Shown piece after piece: positions 6,676 to 12,394 of a DNA stretch of 20,596 nt. The DNA is from a virus: IMG/VR virus record IMGVR_UViG_3300032268_000121, positions 1-20,596 of that record. One strand, written 5' to 3'. The translations under genes were made by a program, and so were the position numbers. A model generated the notes under the pieces. The model was not told the DNA's origin. It made no database searches and was given only the letters and a program-made list of their open reading frames with translations. Positions within the stretch are counted from its first letter, which is position 1; each line of letters begins with the position of its first letter.

Positions 6676-6891
6676 TTAGTTAATTAGCCATGTCACCATG
6701 CCTACAAAATAGATTACTACTGCCACTGCCTCCACCAGGAAGAGTGGTACATCTCGCTGCAAGAATCCAGCTAGTGTCCATAGTGCAGACCCTACCAGAC
6801 CGAACACTACATTCGCAGGATAGATATTAAAACTAGTCAAAGCAATACCAATCAAGCAGAGTATAGTGCCAGCCCACTTCAGTAGAATCAT
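6676..6891 (-). CDS. Small polytopic membrane protein, 71 aa
   Basis: Three hydrophobic stretches fill the protein: about 5-20 (WAGTILCLIGIALTS), 25-43 (NVVFGLVGSALWTLAGF) and 50-69 (FLVEAVAVVIYFVGMVTWL), separated by short polar loops including QRD. The reading frame could be extended upstream to a GTG at 6924. The ATG at 6891 overlaps the stop of the cysteine-rich peptide as ATGA, the standard coupling in this block, so it is preferred. Function unknown; holin-like size and topology are noted, but the position among replication genes argues against a firm lysis call. Confidence 0.7.
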   Translation of the reverse strand: MILLKWAGTILCLIGIALTSFNIYPANVVFGLVGSALWTLAGFLQRDVPLFLVEAVAVVIYFVGMVTWLIN

Positions 6892-7022
6892 GAACACACC
6901 ACGATAGTGCCACAGTTGGTACACACTACCGTCTTCTCACCTGTCACTACTGTTGTAGTAGTGCAAGCCATACTACTATTATACACTAGAACCAGTGTTG
7001 CTGCAAGTAAAATCTTCTTCAT
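6888..7022 (-). CDS. Cysteine-rich exported or lipoprotein-like peptide, 44 aa
   Basis: The product starts MKKILLAATLVLVYNSSMAC, a classic signal peptide (basic n-region, hydrophobic core), with SMAC as a near-lipobox, then a Thr-rich stretch, VVCTNCGTIVVCS and stop. If processed at Cys20 the mature peptide is about 25 residues with four cysteines (20, 34, 37, 43). GGAGG lies 10 nt upstream, inside the end of the preceding gene. Both ends overlap neighbours by ATGA. It could be a lipoprotein, or a periplasmic peptide whose CxxC binds metal or forms a disulphide. Confidence 0.65.
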   Translation of the reverse strand: MKKILLAATLVLVYNSSMACTTTTVVTGEKTVVCTNCGTIVVCS

Positions 7023-7237
7023 TTGATTACAACCTCCGCTTGTGTTTCGATCCATACCCTAGCACCACACGATAGTGGTTTATCAGCTGAGTATACTACC
7101 TTGCTTTCTCCCTTGATCTCTACCTCATTGGCATACTTGTTATCCTTGTAAGTCTTAACTGTTAGCACTGGATCATTCGTTCCATTCTTAGCATTCGCTT
7201 TCACTACATGCTGGTTTACATGGATGATAGTCTTCAT
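7019..7237 (-). CDS. Conserved-looking small phage protein, 72 aa
   Basis: The sequence begins MKTIIHVNQHVVKANAKNG, with VLTVKTYKDNKYANEVEIKG and a KPLSCGARVWIET segment, a beta-rich pattern I associate with small uncharacterised phage proteins found near primase-helicase genes. No function is known to me. Its ATG overlaps the primase-helicase stop (ATGA), with AGGAG 8 nt upstream. Its stop overlaps the cysteine-rich peptide start. Confidence 0.75.
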   Translation of the reverse strand: MKTIIHVNQHVVKANAKNGTNDPVLTVKTYKDNKYANEVEIKGESKVVYSADKPLSCGARVWIETQAEVVIK

Positions 7238-8922
7238 AGGTTATTCTCCTCTGGTGGTAACTCTGACATACGACCTGTCATCCTATTGTACAACAACCGA
7301 CATGCTAACCCAGTCAACCCACTGAATCGATTCTTAAGGATACGCACATAAGTAGTGTTCCTCTCCATCGCATCAGTATGCTGCCCATTACGCTCTAATC
7401 CTATCACCATGTCACTGAGCTGAGCGATTGCACCTGACCCCCTTAGCTGTGCCAGTGAAGTCGCTGCACCCTCCTCATGCCCCTTAGATTCAGGACGCTT
7501 GAGGTGAGACACCACGAACAAACTAATGCCTGTCTCTTGCACCAGCATACGAAGCTTCGTCATGATCTCATCGATTGCCTTACGCTCGTCTCCTGACTCC
7601 TGAGCACTTACAATAATACTGATATGATCAACGAAAATATATTTGCAATCCAAGCCCCTAGCCATAAACCGCACACGATTGACAATGTTATCAACGGAAG
7701 TGCTACCAAAATGATCAAACAAATACAGCCTATCTGTTCCAAGTGTTCTATTAAACGCATCTTTTATATCCTCATCTGTTGCCTCACAATCAGGCAGGTG
7801 TAGTGGTTTGTTTGCTGCCAATGCCATCAATGATTTTGCTGTCTTCTTTACTGACTCCTCCAGGAACATGAGTCCAATATTATCTTCTGTCTTACTGAGT
7901 ATCTGCCACACAATCTCCCGCAAGAACTGAGACTTACCTAGTCCTGATCCTGCAGTCACTGTTACTAACTCACCTAGTCTGATACCGTAGGTTAGATCAT
8001 TGATCCCCTCGTAGGGATACATTACTTCTGCCTTCTCCTCTGCTTGGTTAACTAGATCCCACAGCGTAGAGCCTGATACAATCCCGTCGGGTACATACTT
8101 CTCTGCATTCCACCATGTATCCACGAACTCCTTCGTCTTACTCGTAGACAAGTAGTCGCATGCATCCTTGAGATCCTTGGTAGGGTACTTGAAGATGTGT
8201 GCCTTAGCACCAAACAATTCTGCTACCTGATTCGCTGCTTGCTGCCCAGGTTCATCGTTATCAAAACAGATTACAATCTTCTCGAAAGAATCCAAGTACT
8301 CGTAACTGGCACGACAATCCTTCAATGCTGCTGACGCACCGTTACGAACAGACACCACTGGAAACCGTGAGCCTGTCAACTGATAGACTGCCAGTGCATC
8401 GAACTCACCCTCGGTAATCGTGATAGCCCTGCCACCTGGAGTGAACTTGCTCTGCCCGAACATGGTCGCACTCTTCCAGTCACCCTGTACACTGAACTCC
8501 TTCGCAGTCATAGACCTAGTCTTGGCTGCTACAGTCTTTCCTGCTGCATCGCAATATGGAAAGTAGTAATTCTTACCGTCTGATCCTGCACCAAAGAAGT
8601 GCATAGTTGCTTTACTGATACCACGCTCTGCAACATGGACTGCCTCTGTGTTTTTAAATACCTCTAGGACTTGCATAGAGCCTCGCTGTTGAGTTTGTTT
8701 ATCTAGGTAGATACCTAGCCCTTCCATGTCTTCCATCGTCGCTCTAGGAGCTGCTATACGAGTGTGACACACATGGCAATACTGGTGACCATCATCGTAT
8801 AGTGAATTAGCATCACTAGACCCACAATTATTACATGGTATATGCTTTAAGAAATTTGATTCTACGCTACCCACGGCATCTCCTCTTGGCTTTCCTGCCT
8901 CTTCATCCGTAAGTGATAGCAT
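7234..8922 (-). CDS. Bifunctional DNA primase-helicase (T7 gp4-like)
   Basis: The 562-aa protein (T7 gp4 is 566) unwinds DNA and lays primers at the fork. The N-terminal zinc finger is PCNNC...YCHVC (Cys30, 33, 49, 52). The TOPRIM primase core has TEGEFDAL (Glu171) and CFDND (Asp221, Asp223). The RecA-like helicase has Walker A GSGLGKS (325-331), Walker B IFVDH (429-433), SHLKRP (472-477) and RGSGAIAQLSDMVIGLERN (494-512) with a likely arginine finger. The C-terminus ends ELPPEENNL, acidic but without the terminal Phe of T7 gp4. GGAGG is 10 nt upstream. The start lies inside a 56-aa gene in another frame. Confidence 0.96.
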   Translation of the reverse strand: MLSLTDEEAGKPRGDAVGSVESNFLKHIPCNNCGSSDANSLYDDGHQYCHVCHTRIAAPRATMEDMEGLGIYLDKQTQQRGSMQVLEVFKNTEAVHVAERGISKATMHFFGAGSDGKNYYFPYCDAAGKTVAAKTRSMTAKEFSVQGDWKSATMFGQSKFTPGGRAITITEGEFDALAVYQLTGSRFPVVSVRNGASAALKDCRASYEYLDSFEKIVICFDNDEPGQQAANQVAELFGAKAHIFKYPTKDLKDACDYLSTSKTKEFVDTWWNAEKYVPDGIVSGSTLWDLVNQAEEKAEVMYPYEGINDLTYGIRLGELVTVTAGSGLGKSQFLREIVWQILSKTEDNIGLMFLEESVKKTAKSLMALAANKPLHLPDCEATDEDIKDAFNRTLGTDRLYLFDHFGSTSVDNIVNRVRFMARGLDCKYIFVDHISIIVSAQESGDERKAIDEIMTKLRMLVQETGISLFVVSHLKRPESKGHEEGAATSLAQLRGSGAIAQLSDMVIGLERNGQHTDAMERNTTYVRILKNRFSGLTGLACRLLYNRMTGRMSELPPEENNL

Positions 8923-9032
8923 GAATAGATATCCTCCATCACCCTATCGACACCGTACAATTGAATGAAGTCTACTGCATCCTGGATCATGAAGTGGTAG
9001 ACCATCTCTTCACTATGTTTGTTGCAACTCAT
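8862..9032 (-). CDS. Small protein overlapping the primase-helicase start, 56 aa
   Basis: The frame begins MSCNKHSEEMVYHFMIQDAV and continues with DFIQLYGVDRVMEDI, then a tail ending EEMPWVA. It has AAGGTG six bases before the ATG, a strong site, and is the first gene after the promoter at 9128-9156. Its last 61 nt overlap the primase-helicase in a different frame, so ribosomes finishing it pass the gp4-like start. I recognise the general pattern of a small helical phage protein upstream of primase but not a function. Confidence 0.7.
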   Translation of the reverse strand: MSCNKHSEEMVYHFMIQDAVDFIQLYGVDRVMEDIYSCYHLRMKRQESQEEMPWVA

Positions 9033-9070
9033 GTTGTTCACCTTATTAGTTAACTACTTAGATACTTATA

Positions 9071-9112
9071 TAAAAAACAATAATATATAAATCTACTTAA
9101 GACTACTTAGTA
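9071..9112. repeat. Copy A of a 42-nt composite element (13 + 9 + 20 nt)
   Basis: TAAAAAACAATAA (9071-9083), nine unrelated bases, then CTACTTAAGACTACTTAGTA (9093-9112). The same two blocks with the same 9-nt gap and the same plus-strand orientation recur at 12972-13013. CTACTTA occurs twice in the 20-mer ten bases apart, and a further CTACTTAG sits at 9054-9061. Copy A lies in the leader of the minus-strand primase-helicase transcript. Confidence 0.85.
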
Positions 9113-9128
9113 TAACTCTATAGTTATA
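9111..9128. repeat. Inverted repeat at the transcription start of the primase promoter
   Basis: TATAACT (9111-9117), a 4-nt loop CTAT, then AGTTATA (9122-9128): perfect 7-bp arms. Its right end touches the -10 of the minus-strand promoter at 9128-9156, so it spans roughly -7 to +10. That is where an operator or a 5' RNA hairpin would sit. Confidence 0.6.
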
Positions 9129-9156
9129 GTATAACACTATTCGCTATATATGTCAA
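9128..9156 (-). promoter_or_regulatory. Sigma70-like promoter TTGACA-17-TATACT
   Basis: On the minus strand TTGACA (9156-9151) is followed after 17 nt by TATACT (9133-9128). It lies in the 3' end of the zinc-finger gene and reads toward the 56-aa gene and primase-helicase, giving a leader of about 90 nt that contains the 42-nt element. Confidence 0.8.
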
Positions 9157-9364
9157 CCCCATTCCCCATATCATCACACAAAAAAGTGTCGTCTTCCAAT
9201 TCGTCTTCATTGCCATCAAATAAGTCGTATCTTTCTTCTGCATATAAGTCATCCTTGATTGTTGAGTAACACTTGTTGCACATGTCTAAGAACTCACCAG
9301 TCGTTGCACTCTTACGGGTAGACTCAAAGTCGTTTAGGTTTTTATCGCAGCAATAGCATCTCAT
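9137..9364 (-). CDS. Small zinc-finger protein with acidic tail, 75 aa
   Basis: The N-terminus reads MRCYCCDKNLNDFESTRKSA and then GEFLDMCNKCYS: two CxxC knuckles (Cys3/Cys6 and Cys29/Cys32; Cys5 is extra) forming a probable zinc ribbon. The C-terminal half is strongly acidic (DGNEDELEDD). Similar short CxxC...CxxC proteins are common in T7-like and related phages, with unknown roles. AGGAG is 10 nt from the ATG, which overlaps the preceding stop (ATGA). The primase promoter is embedded in its last codons. Confidence 0.8.
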   Translation of the reverse strand: MRCYCCDKNLNDFESTRKSATTGEFLDMCNKCYSTIKDDLYAEERYDLFDGNEDELEDDTFLCDDMGNGVDIYSE

Positions 9365-9549
9365 AATATGGAATCTCCTAGTACTGTATACGCTTTAATG
9401 TATACATTGTCTTTTAACTTCTTCTTAAATACTTTAATTGTTTCTATCTTCAGTGATCTGTCTAGTGCTAAGAACTTCTCTGCTTCTTCCTTGTAACTAA
9501 AGATCCTGATAACACTACCATCTGTCTCTATAATCTTATACAATTTCAT
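9361..9549 (-). CDS. Hypothetical small basic protein, 62 aa
   Basis: The product begins MKLYKIIETDGSVIRIFSYK and has a helical EEAEKFLAL segment, then a Lys-rich stretch (KVFKKKLKDN). No family recognised. GGGGAA lies about 6 nt before the ATG. It is the first gene after the promoter at 9583-9611, with a leader of about 27 nt. Confidence 0.7.
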   Translation of the reverse strand: MKLYKIIETDGSVIRIFSYKEEAEKFLALDRSLKIETIKVFKKKLKDNVYIKAYTVLGDSIL

Positions 9550-9582
9550 ATCGTTCCCCTGGCTATAGCAATGTACACATGT

Positions 9583-9611
9583 ATTGTAAAGTATATTGCA
9601 GTGATTGTCAA
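9583..9611 (-). promoter_or_regulatory. Sigma70-like promoter TTGACA-17-TACAAT
   Basis: On the minus strand TTGACA (9611-9606) and TACAAT (9588-9583) are 17 nt apart in the short gap between the 70-aa and 62-aa genes. It would drive the 62-aa and zinc-finger genes and could read on into primase-helicase. Confidence 0.75.
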
Positions 9612-9633
9612 TAGATACTTAATAAATTTATCT

Positions 9634-9846
9634 TCACTCATCCTTGTAGTCTCCAGCAATGAACTGGTCTGTAGTGATACCCCTCTTCTTAGCCTCCTGC
9701 GTGATCCATACGGCTTCATCGTAGTGCTCTTGATACTTAGCCCTTACCGCAGGATCAACAGGCTCTACAGCCCTGCATTTCAGTCTGTTACCGCCTACTC
9801 TATTGGCTTCATGAATCCCTGCTAGTGCTTTATGTAAGTAACTCAT
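9634..9846 (-). CDS. Hypothetical protein, 70 aa
   Basis: The sequence begins MSYLHKALAGIHEANRVGGN and ends with a helical DEAVWITQEAKKRGITTDQF segment and an acidic tip (DYKDE). No family is recognised. AAAGGA lies about 7 nt upstream, at the end of the 54-aa gene. It is one of a run of small early genes. Confidence 0.7.
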   Translation of the reverse strand: MSYLHKALAGIHEANRVGGNRLKCRAVEPVDPAVRAKYQEHYDEAVWITQEAKKRGITTDQFIAGDYKDE

Positions 9847-9849
9847 AAC

Positions 9850-10014
9850 TTAATCCTTTGACTGTTCAATAAATTGTTTAACTGAATCCATCTCATCCTT
9901 GGTAAAGATACATCGATACTTATTCTCAGTAATCAGTAACTCATCCGCATAAGTCCTGGCTTCCTGGTAAGTATTAAACCCTTTACCATCTACATAAAAA
10001 TTAAACTCACTCAT
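9850..10014 (-). CDS. Hypothetical small protein, 54 aa
   Basis: The frame reads MSEFNFYVDGKGFNTYQEAR, TYADELLITENKYRCIFTKD and a helical EMDSVKQFIEQSKD tail. GAGG with a purine-rich run precedes the ATG, which overlaps the stop of the 47-aa gene (ATGA). The pattern (short beta strands, then a helix) resembles other tiny proteins in this run, but no function can be assigned. Confidence 0.65.
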   Translation of the reverse strand: MSEFNFYVDGKGFNTYQEARTYADELLITENKYRCIFTKDEMDSVKQFIEQSKD

Positions 10015-10154
10015 TTTCCACACCTCTCTAACATATCAATTGCATCTGATAAATTAACTAGTCCATCTTCTATTAACAGCGCATCATCATCATTGCTGCC
10101 TTCTAAAATTTCTCTATATGCTTGCCTCAATAATTTCATTGCTTGCTCTTTCAT
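10011..10154 (-). CDS. Hypothetical helical protein, 47 aa
   Basis: MKEQAMKLLRQAYREILEGS, then an acidic NDDDALLIEDGLV loop and a helical LSDAIDMLERCGK end. It has a near-perfect ribosome binding site (GGAGG, 5-nt gap) and its stop overlaps the next ATG. Two helices joined by an acidic turn; function unknown. Confidence 0.65.
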   Translation of the reverse strand: MKEQAMKLLRQAYREILEGSNDDDALLIEDGLVNLSDAIDMLERCGK

Positions 10155-10155
10155 C

Positions 10156-10461
10156 TTACCCTCCAACATGAATGAATTTAAAATGATCTTTAATAAATTG
10201 TTGCGTCTCTTTTATTGCTTGCTTGCGTATCTGATTTAATTCAGTGGCAATTGCATGCCCTTCTATATCCTTGATCCAACCGCCACCATACCACTGCTCT
10301 TGACCAGGATGATAGTCTATATCTATTTGATTCTCTCCCCATGTAATACTAAAACACTTACCGCCTTGCTTTAAATACTCTCCCAGTGTACGCATGATTA
10401 CCGCCTTGCTAGGTTTGCGCTTGTGATATTCAATTTCAATTGTTGGATACATTGTGCTCAT
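10156..10461 (-). CDS. Hypothetical protein, 101 aa
   Basis: The protein has a beta-like N-terminal half (TIEIEYHKRKPSKAVIMRTL), a compact aromatic/glycine middle (FSITWGENQIDIDYHPG, then WYGGGWIKD) and a C-terminal amphipathic helix (LNQIRKQAIKETQQFIKDHF). AAGGG is 8 nt upstream and the start overlaps the previous stop as ATGA; Met4 is a second possible start. The family is not recognised. Confidence 0.7.
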   Translation of the reverse strand: MSTMYPTIEIEYHKRKPSKAVIMRTLGEYLKQGGKCFSITWGENQIDIDYHPGQEQWYGGGWIKDIEGHAIATELNQIRKQAIKETQQFIKDHFKFIHVGG

Positions 10462-10658
10462 TGTTTAATCCCTTCATTAAATGATTCATTAAAAGAATCC
10501 ATATCTTCTGTATTTTGTGCGTCGTCTACATAACATAAGTCAGCACTAAACCCTATCCGTATTCTATCACACTCTTCCGTTATGCTGTTAATAATTTTAT
10601 CTGCCATCTCGCTATCACAATCTACCCCATCAAAATCCAGTGCTAGATATACTCTCAT
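10458..10658 (-). CDS. Hypothetical acidic protein, 66 aa
   Basis: Begins MRVYLALDFDGVDCDSEMAD and ends in an acidic, Asn-rich DMDSFNESFNEGIKQ tail. The start LALDFDGVD resembles the DxD loop of haloacid dehalogenase proteins, but the protein is far too short for that fold, so no enzymatic call is made. AAGGG is placed 8 nt before the ATG, and both ends overlap neighbours. Confidence 0.65.
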   Translation of the reverse strand: MRVYLALDFDGVDCDSEMADKIINSITEECDRIRIGFSADLCYVDDAQNTEDMDSFNESFNEGIKQ

Positions 10659-10825
10659 GATATGATCCCTTCATTTAATAATTGGTTTAATGTTCTACCA
10701 AAAAATCCCTGCAGTTGATACCCTAATTTTGTATCGTGCAAGTATTGCCATGCTTCTATTACTTGCTCTTCCGATTCTGCTTCAATGAATCCTTCTGCTA
10801 ATCCCACTGCCGTATAATTATCCAT
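10655..10825 (-). CDS. Small conserved-looking phage protein, 56 aa
   Basis: The product is MDNYTAVGLAEGFIEAESEE followed by QVIEAWQYLHDTKLGYQLQG and FFGRTLNQLLNEGIIS. The AVGLAEGFIE...AWQYLHDT...YQLQGFFGR pattern is one I associate with small phage proteins of unknown function. GAGGG is 7 nt upstream. Its initiation region (GGGAATGATCATGGA) is nearly identical to that of the gene before it. Confidence 0.75.
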   Translation of the reverse strand: MDNYTAVGLAEGFIEAESEEQVIEAWQYLHDTKLGYQLQGFFGRTLNQLLNEGIIS

Positions 10826-10827
10826 GA

Positions 10828-10977
10828 TCATTCCCTCTCTGCTTTATCTAAAGTAATTAATTCGTAACACTCTTCAACAGTATCAAAACAATCCTTCCCT
10901 TCTAATGATTCTAGATAATCCCGTTCAGGATCTAGCACCATGAATCCTATACTGTTTTTGATAATCTCGTATTCCAT
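10828..10977 (-). CDS. Hypothetical small acidic protein, 49 aa
   Basis: MEYEIIKNSIGFMVLDPERD, then YLESLEGKDCFDTVEECYEL and a short tail. It is a probable beta-hairpin followed by a helix, similar in layout to the 54-aa protein at 9850. The initiation region is AAGGGAACGATCATGGA. No function is known. Confidence 0.65.
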   Translation of the reverse strand: MEYEIIKNSIGFMVLDPERDYLESLEGKDCFDTVEECYELITLDKAERE

Positions 10978-10987
10978 GATCGTTCCC

Positions 10988-11632
10988 TTATTTGATTGAT
11001 TGAATCTTAATTACTTTTGCCATCTTGATACCATGCGCCTTATAAGCAATCACTGGTACATCCTTATTATAACACGCTCTACATCCATTGCATTTACCAT
11101 CATGCTGGTATGCCTGGCACTCTACCGCTCCGACTGGTACTGTATCGCTAAATATGGTGCTAGTAGTTTGCCCTTGAATGATCTCACCATTAACACTATC
11201 GCTAGAGAATCTTACCACTACATTAGGCAATGCCATCATGGAATCGATTGTATGCTGAAATTTAATAAATTTATGCATTCTAGTCGGTAACCAGTGCTTA
11301 CAATGCGGAGTCTTTTCCATGACTGCTAGAATCTTAATCGCTAGGCTTAGATCATACATATCACCACTATCAAACCATCTAAAATATCTGCTAGAGTCTA
11401 AAGCCTGTACCATATCAGATACCCATGAATCCCGCTTCCAGTCTTCCCTATTAAATTCCCTTGGCTTCTTAACATTAGCGAAGCGATAGTTTCCCGTCGT
11501 CGCATAACATCCTTGGCATGCTGGTACTAGACCGCCATTACCATCACTACTACCAGGACAAGTGTCAATCGCTTGTAATGACCATGACATAATCCCATCT
11601 AGTTTACTTGTTTTACTTAGTTTGATGGACAT
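10988..11632 (-). CDS. GP88-family phage protein (cysteine-rich)
   Basis: The 214-aa product matches the phage GP88 family as I remember it: KTSKLDGIMSWSLQAIDTCP at the start, LVPACQGCYATTGNYRF (35-51), YFRWFDSGDMYDL (83-95), PHCKHWLPTRMHKF (109-122), NVVVRFSSDSVNGE (137-150). It ends with C-x2-C-x2-C (Cys181, 184, 187). Eight cysteines (25, 39, 42, 111, 172, 181, 184, 187) suggest iron-sulphur or zinc binding. The family's biochemical role is unknown to me. GGGG is 6 nt before the ATG, and it overlaps the upstream gene by 16 nt. Confidence 0.85.
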   Translation of the reverse strand: MSIKLSKTSKLDGIMSWSLQAIDTCPGSSDGNGGLVPACQGCYATTGNYRFANVKKPREFNREDWKRDSWVSDMVQALDSSRYFRWFDSGDMYDLSLAIKILAVMEKTPHCKHWLPTRMHKFIKFQHTIDSMMALPNVVVRFSSDSVNGEIIQGQTTSTIFSDTVPVGAVECQAYQHDGKCNGCRACYNKDVPVIAYKAHGIKMAKVIKIQSIK

Positions 11633-11808
11633 ACATTACCCCTATAAAAATTTAATGGTTTTGTTTTAGCATTAGTTTGATCGTTTTGTTTTTTCCGTCC
11701 GTCAATCTTACTAATGATTGTCATGCCTTCATTGAATTGTGCCATATAACGGGCTTCCTTCAATGTCTTATATTTAAACTGTTTACCATTTACTGTAAAA
11801 GCATACAT
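11617..11808 (-). CDS. Hypothetical basic protein, 63 aa
   Basis: MYAFTVNGKQFKYKTLKEAR, then a YMAQFNEGMTIISKI segment and a Lys/Asn-rich tail (GRKKQNDQTNAKTKP). GGAGGG lies 6 nt upstream. It is the first gene after the promoter at 11834-11862 and runs 16 nt into the GP88-family gene. A small beta-hairpin-plus-helix protein is likely; function unknown. Confidence 0.7.
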   Translation of the reverse strand: MYAFTVNGKQFKYKTLKEARYMAQFNEGMTIISKIDGRKKQNDQTNAKTKPLNFYRGNVCPSN

Positions 11809-11833
11809 ATTAAACCCTCCGTCGTTGATAATA

Positions 11834-11862
11834 AATATACTCTAGGATTTTGAACCAGTCAA
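11834..11862 (-). promoter_or_regulatory. Sigma70-like early promoter TTGACT-17-TATATT
   Basis: On the minus strand TTGACT (11862-11857) is followed after 17 nt by TATATT (11839-11834). It reads toward the 63-aa and GP88-family genes and the run of small genes. Its -35 lies between the arms of an inverted repeat (11842-11874). Confidence 0.75.
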
Positions 11863-11874
11863 GTAAAACCCTAG
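11842..11874. repeat. Inverted repeat CTAGGATTTT ... AAAACCCTAG over the early promoter
   Basis: Arms at 11842-11851 and 11865-11874 are 10 bp with one mismatch, separated by 13 nt. They bracket the -35 box and part of the spacer of the promoter at 11834-11862. The CCTAG/CTAGG half-sites recur at the next promoter upstream, suggesting a regulator's operator. Confidence 0.55.
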
Positions 11875-11889
11875 ATATAATTACTACAA

Positions 11890-12075
11890 TTAACCTACAA
11901 TCAATATTTCCAATACTCTTAATTGCTCTAATCGTCTAGTCAAATAATCTTCAATATATGGTTTATCAATTTCAGCAACAATCTTATCCTTCTCATTGCC
12001 TATCAAATTCCACAATAATACTCGTTCATCCCTAGTTAATGCAATATTCATTTTATCTTGCAGTTTGCGATCCAT
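11890..12075 (-). CDS. Hypothetical helical protein, 61 aa
   Basis: MDRKLQDKMNIALTRDERVL, then LWNLIGNEKDKIVAEIDKPY and a helical LTRRLEQLRVLEILIVG end. It looks all-helical and could be a small DNA- or protein-binding factor, but no motif shows this. GGAGG sits only 4 nt before the ATG. It is a single gene behind the promoter at 12095-12123. Confidence 0.65.
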   Translation of the reverse strand: MDRKLQDKMNIALTRDERVLLWNLIGNEKDKIVAEIDKPYIEDYLTRRLEQLRVLEILIVG

Positions 12076-12094
12076 ATATCCTCCATTAGTTTTA

Positions 12095-12123
12095 ATAATA
12101 CCCTAGTCAACTGAATCAGTCAA
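12095..12123 (-). promoter_or_regulatory. Sigma70-like early promoter TTGACT-17-TATTAT
   Basis: On the minus strand TTGACT (12123-12118) and TATTAT (12100-12095) are 17 nt apart. It drives the 61-aa gene with a short leader of about 15 nt. The spacer and -35 are covered by the CCCTAGT/ACTAGGG inverted repeat. Confidence 0.75.
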
Positions 12124-12129
12124 CTAGGG
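12101..12129. repeat. Inverted repeat CCCTAGT ... ACTAGGG over the early promoter
   Basis: Perfect 7-bp arms at 12101-12107 and 12123-12129 with a 15-nt centre. The element runs from the -10 edge across the -35, the position of a steric operator. Similar half-sites flank the promoter at 11834-11862, and a related ACCCTATA palindrome occurs at 12450-12469. Confidence 0.6.
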
Positions 12130-12136
12130 CAAACCC

Positions 12137-12394
12137 TTACCCTTCCCAGACTGTAAGTCTACCAGGATTTTGCCATTCAGCATATAATCCACAAGTATTC
12201 AATACCTTAGTAATCTTAGGGTTAATTCCAAAATCCCAGCCTGGTATTCTATAACCATCATAATAATCAGCCCATATCTCAGATGAATCCCTTTCGGTAC
12301 TGATACTGAAATTACCTTGATCGTCTGCATGCTGATAAACTGGACAACCTAATTTTTCTAAGGTATTAAATGCCTTGATATATTTACGCTTCAT
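12137..12394 (-). CDS. Small conserved-looking phage protein, 85 aa
   Basis: The first gene of the leftward block. The product begins MKRKYIKAFNTLEKLGCPVY, continues QHADDQGNFSISTE and has a SEIWADYYDGYRIPGWDFGI segment with a YAEWQNPGRLTVWE end. I recognise the WADYYDG...PGWDFG...KITKVL...LYAEW pattern as a widespread uncharacterised phage family. AAAGGA is placed about 8 nt before the ATG. No clear promoter with good boxes was found directly upstream. Confidence 0.75.
   Translation of the reverse strand: MKRKYIKAFNTLEKLGCPVYQHADDQGNFSISTERDSSEIWADYYDGYRIPGWDFGINPKITKVLNTCGLYAEWQNPGRLTVWEG

Noticed and set aside
6676-7022. Overlapping spanin pair (i-spanin/o-spanin)
   Set aside because: The order is wrong (lipoprotein-like gene first), the partner is polytopic without a periplasmic coiled coil, and the location is in the replication block.
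7290-7325. Minus-strand TTGACT with TACAAT inside the primase-helicase gene
   Set aside because: The spacing is 21 nt, unlike the uniform 17 nt of the other promoters, and it lies within coding sequence.
8725-8740. Internal start giving a short helicase-only form as in T7 gp4B
   Set aside because: Met63 and Met66 are near the T7 gp4B position, but no good Shine-Dalgarno precedes them, so I do not claim a second product.
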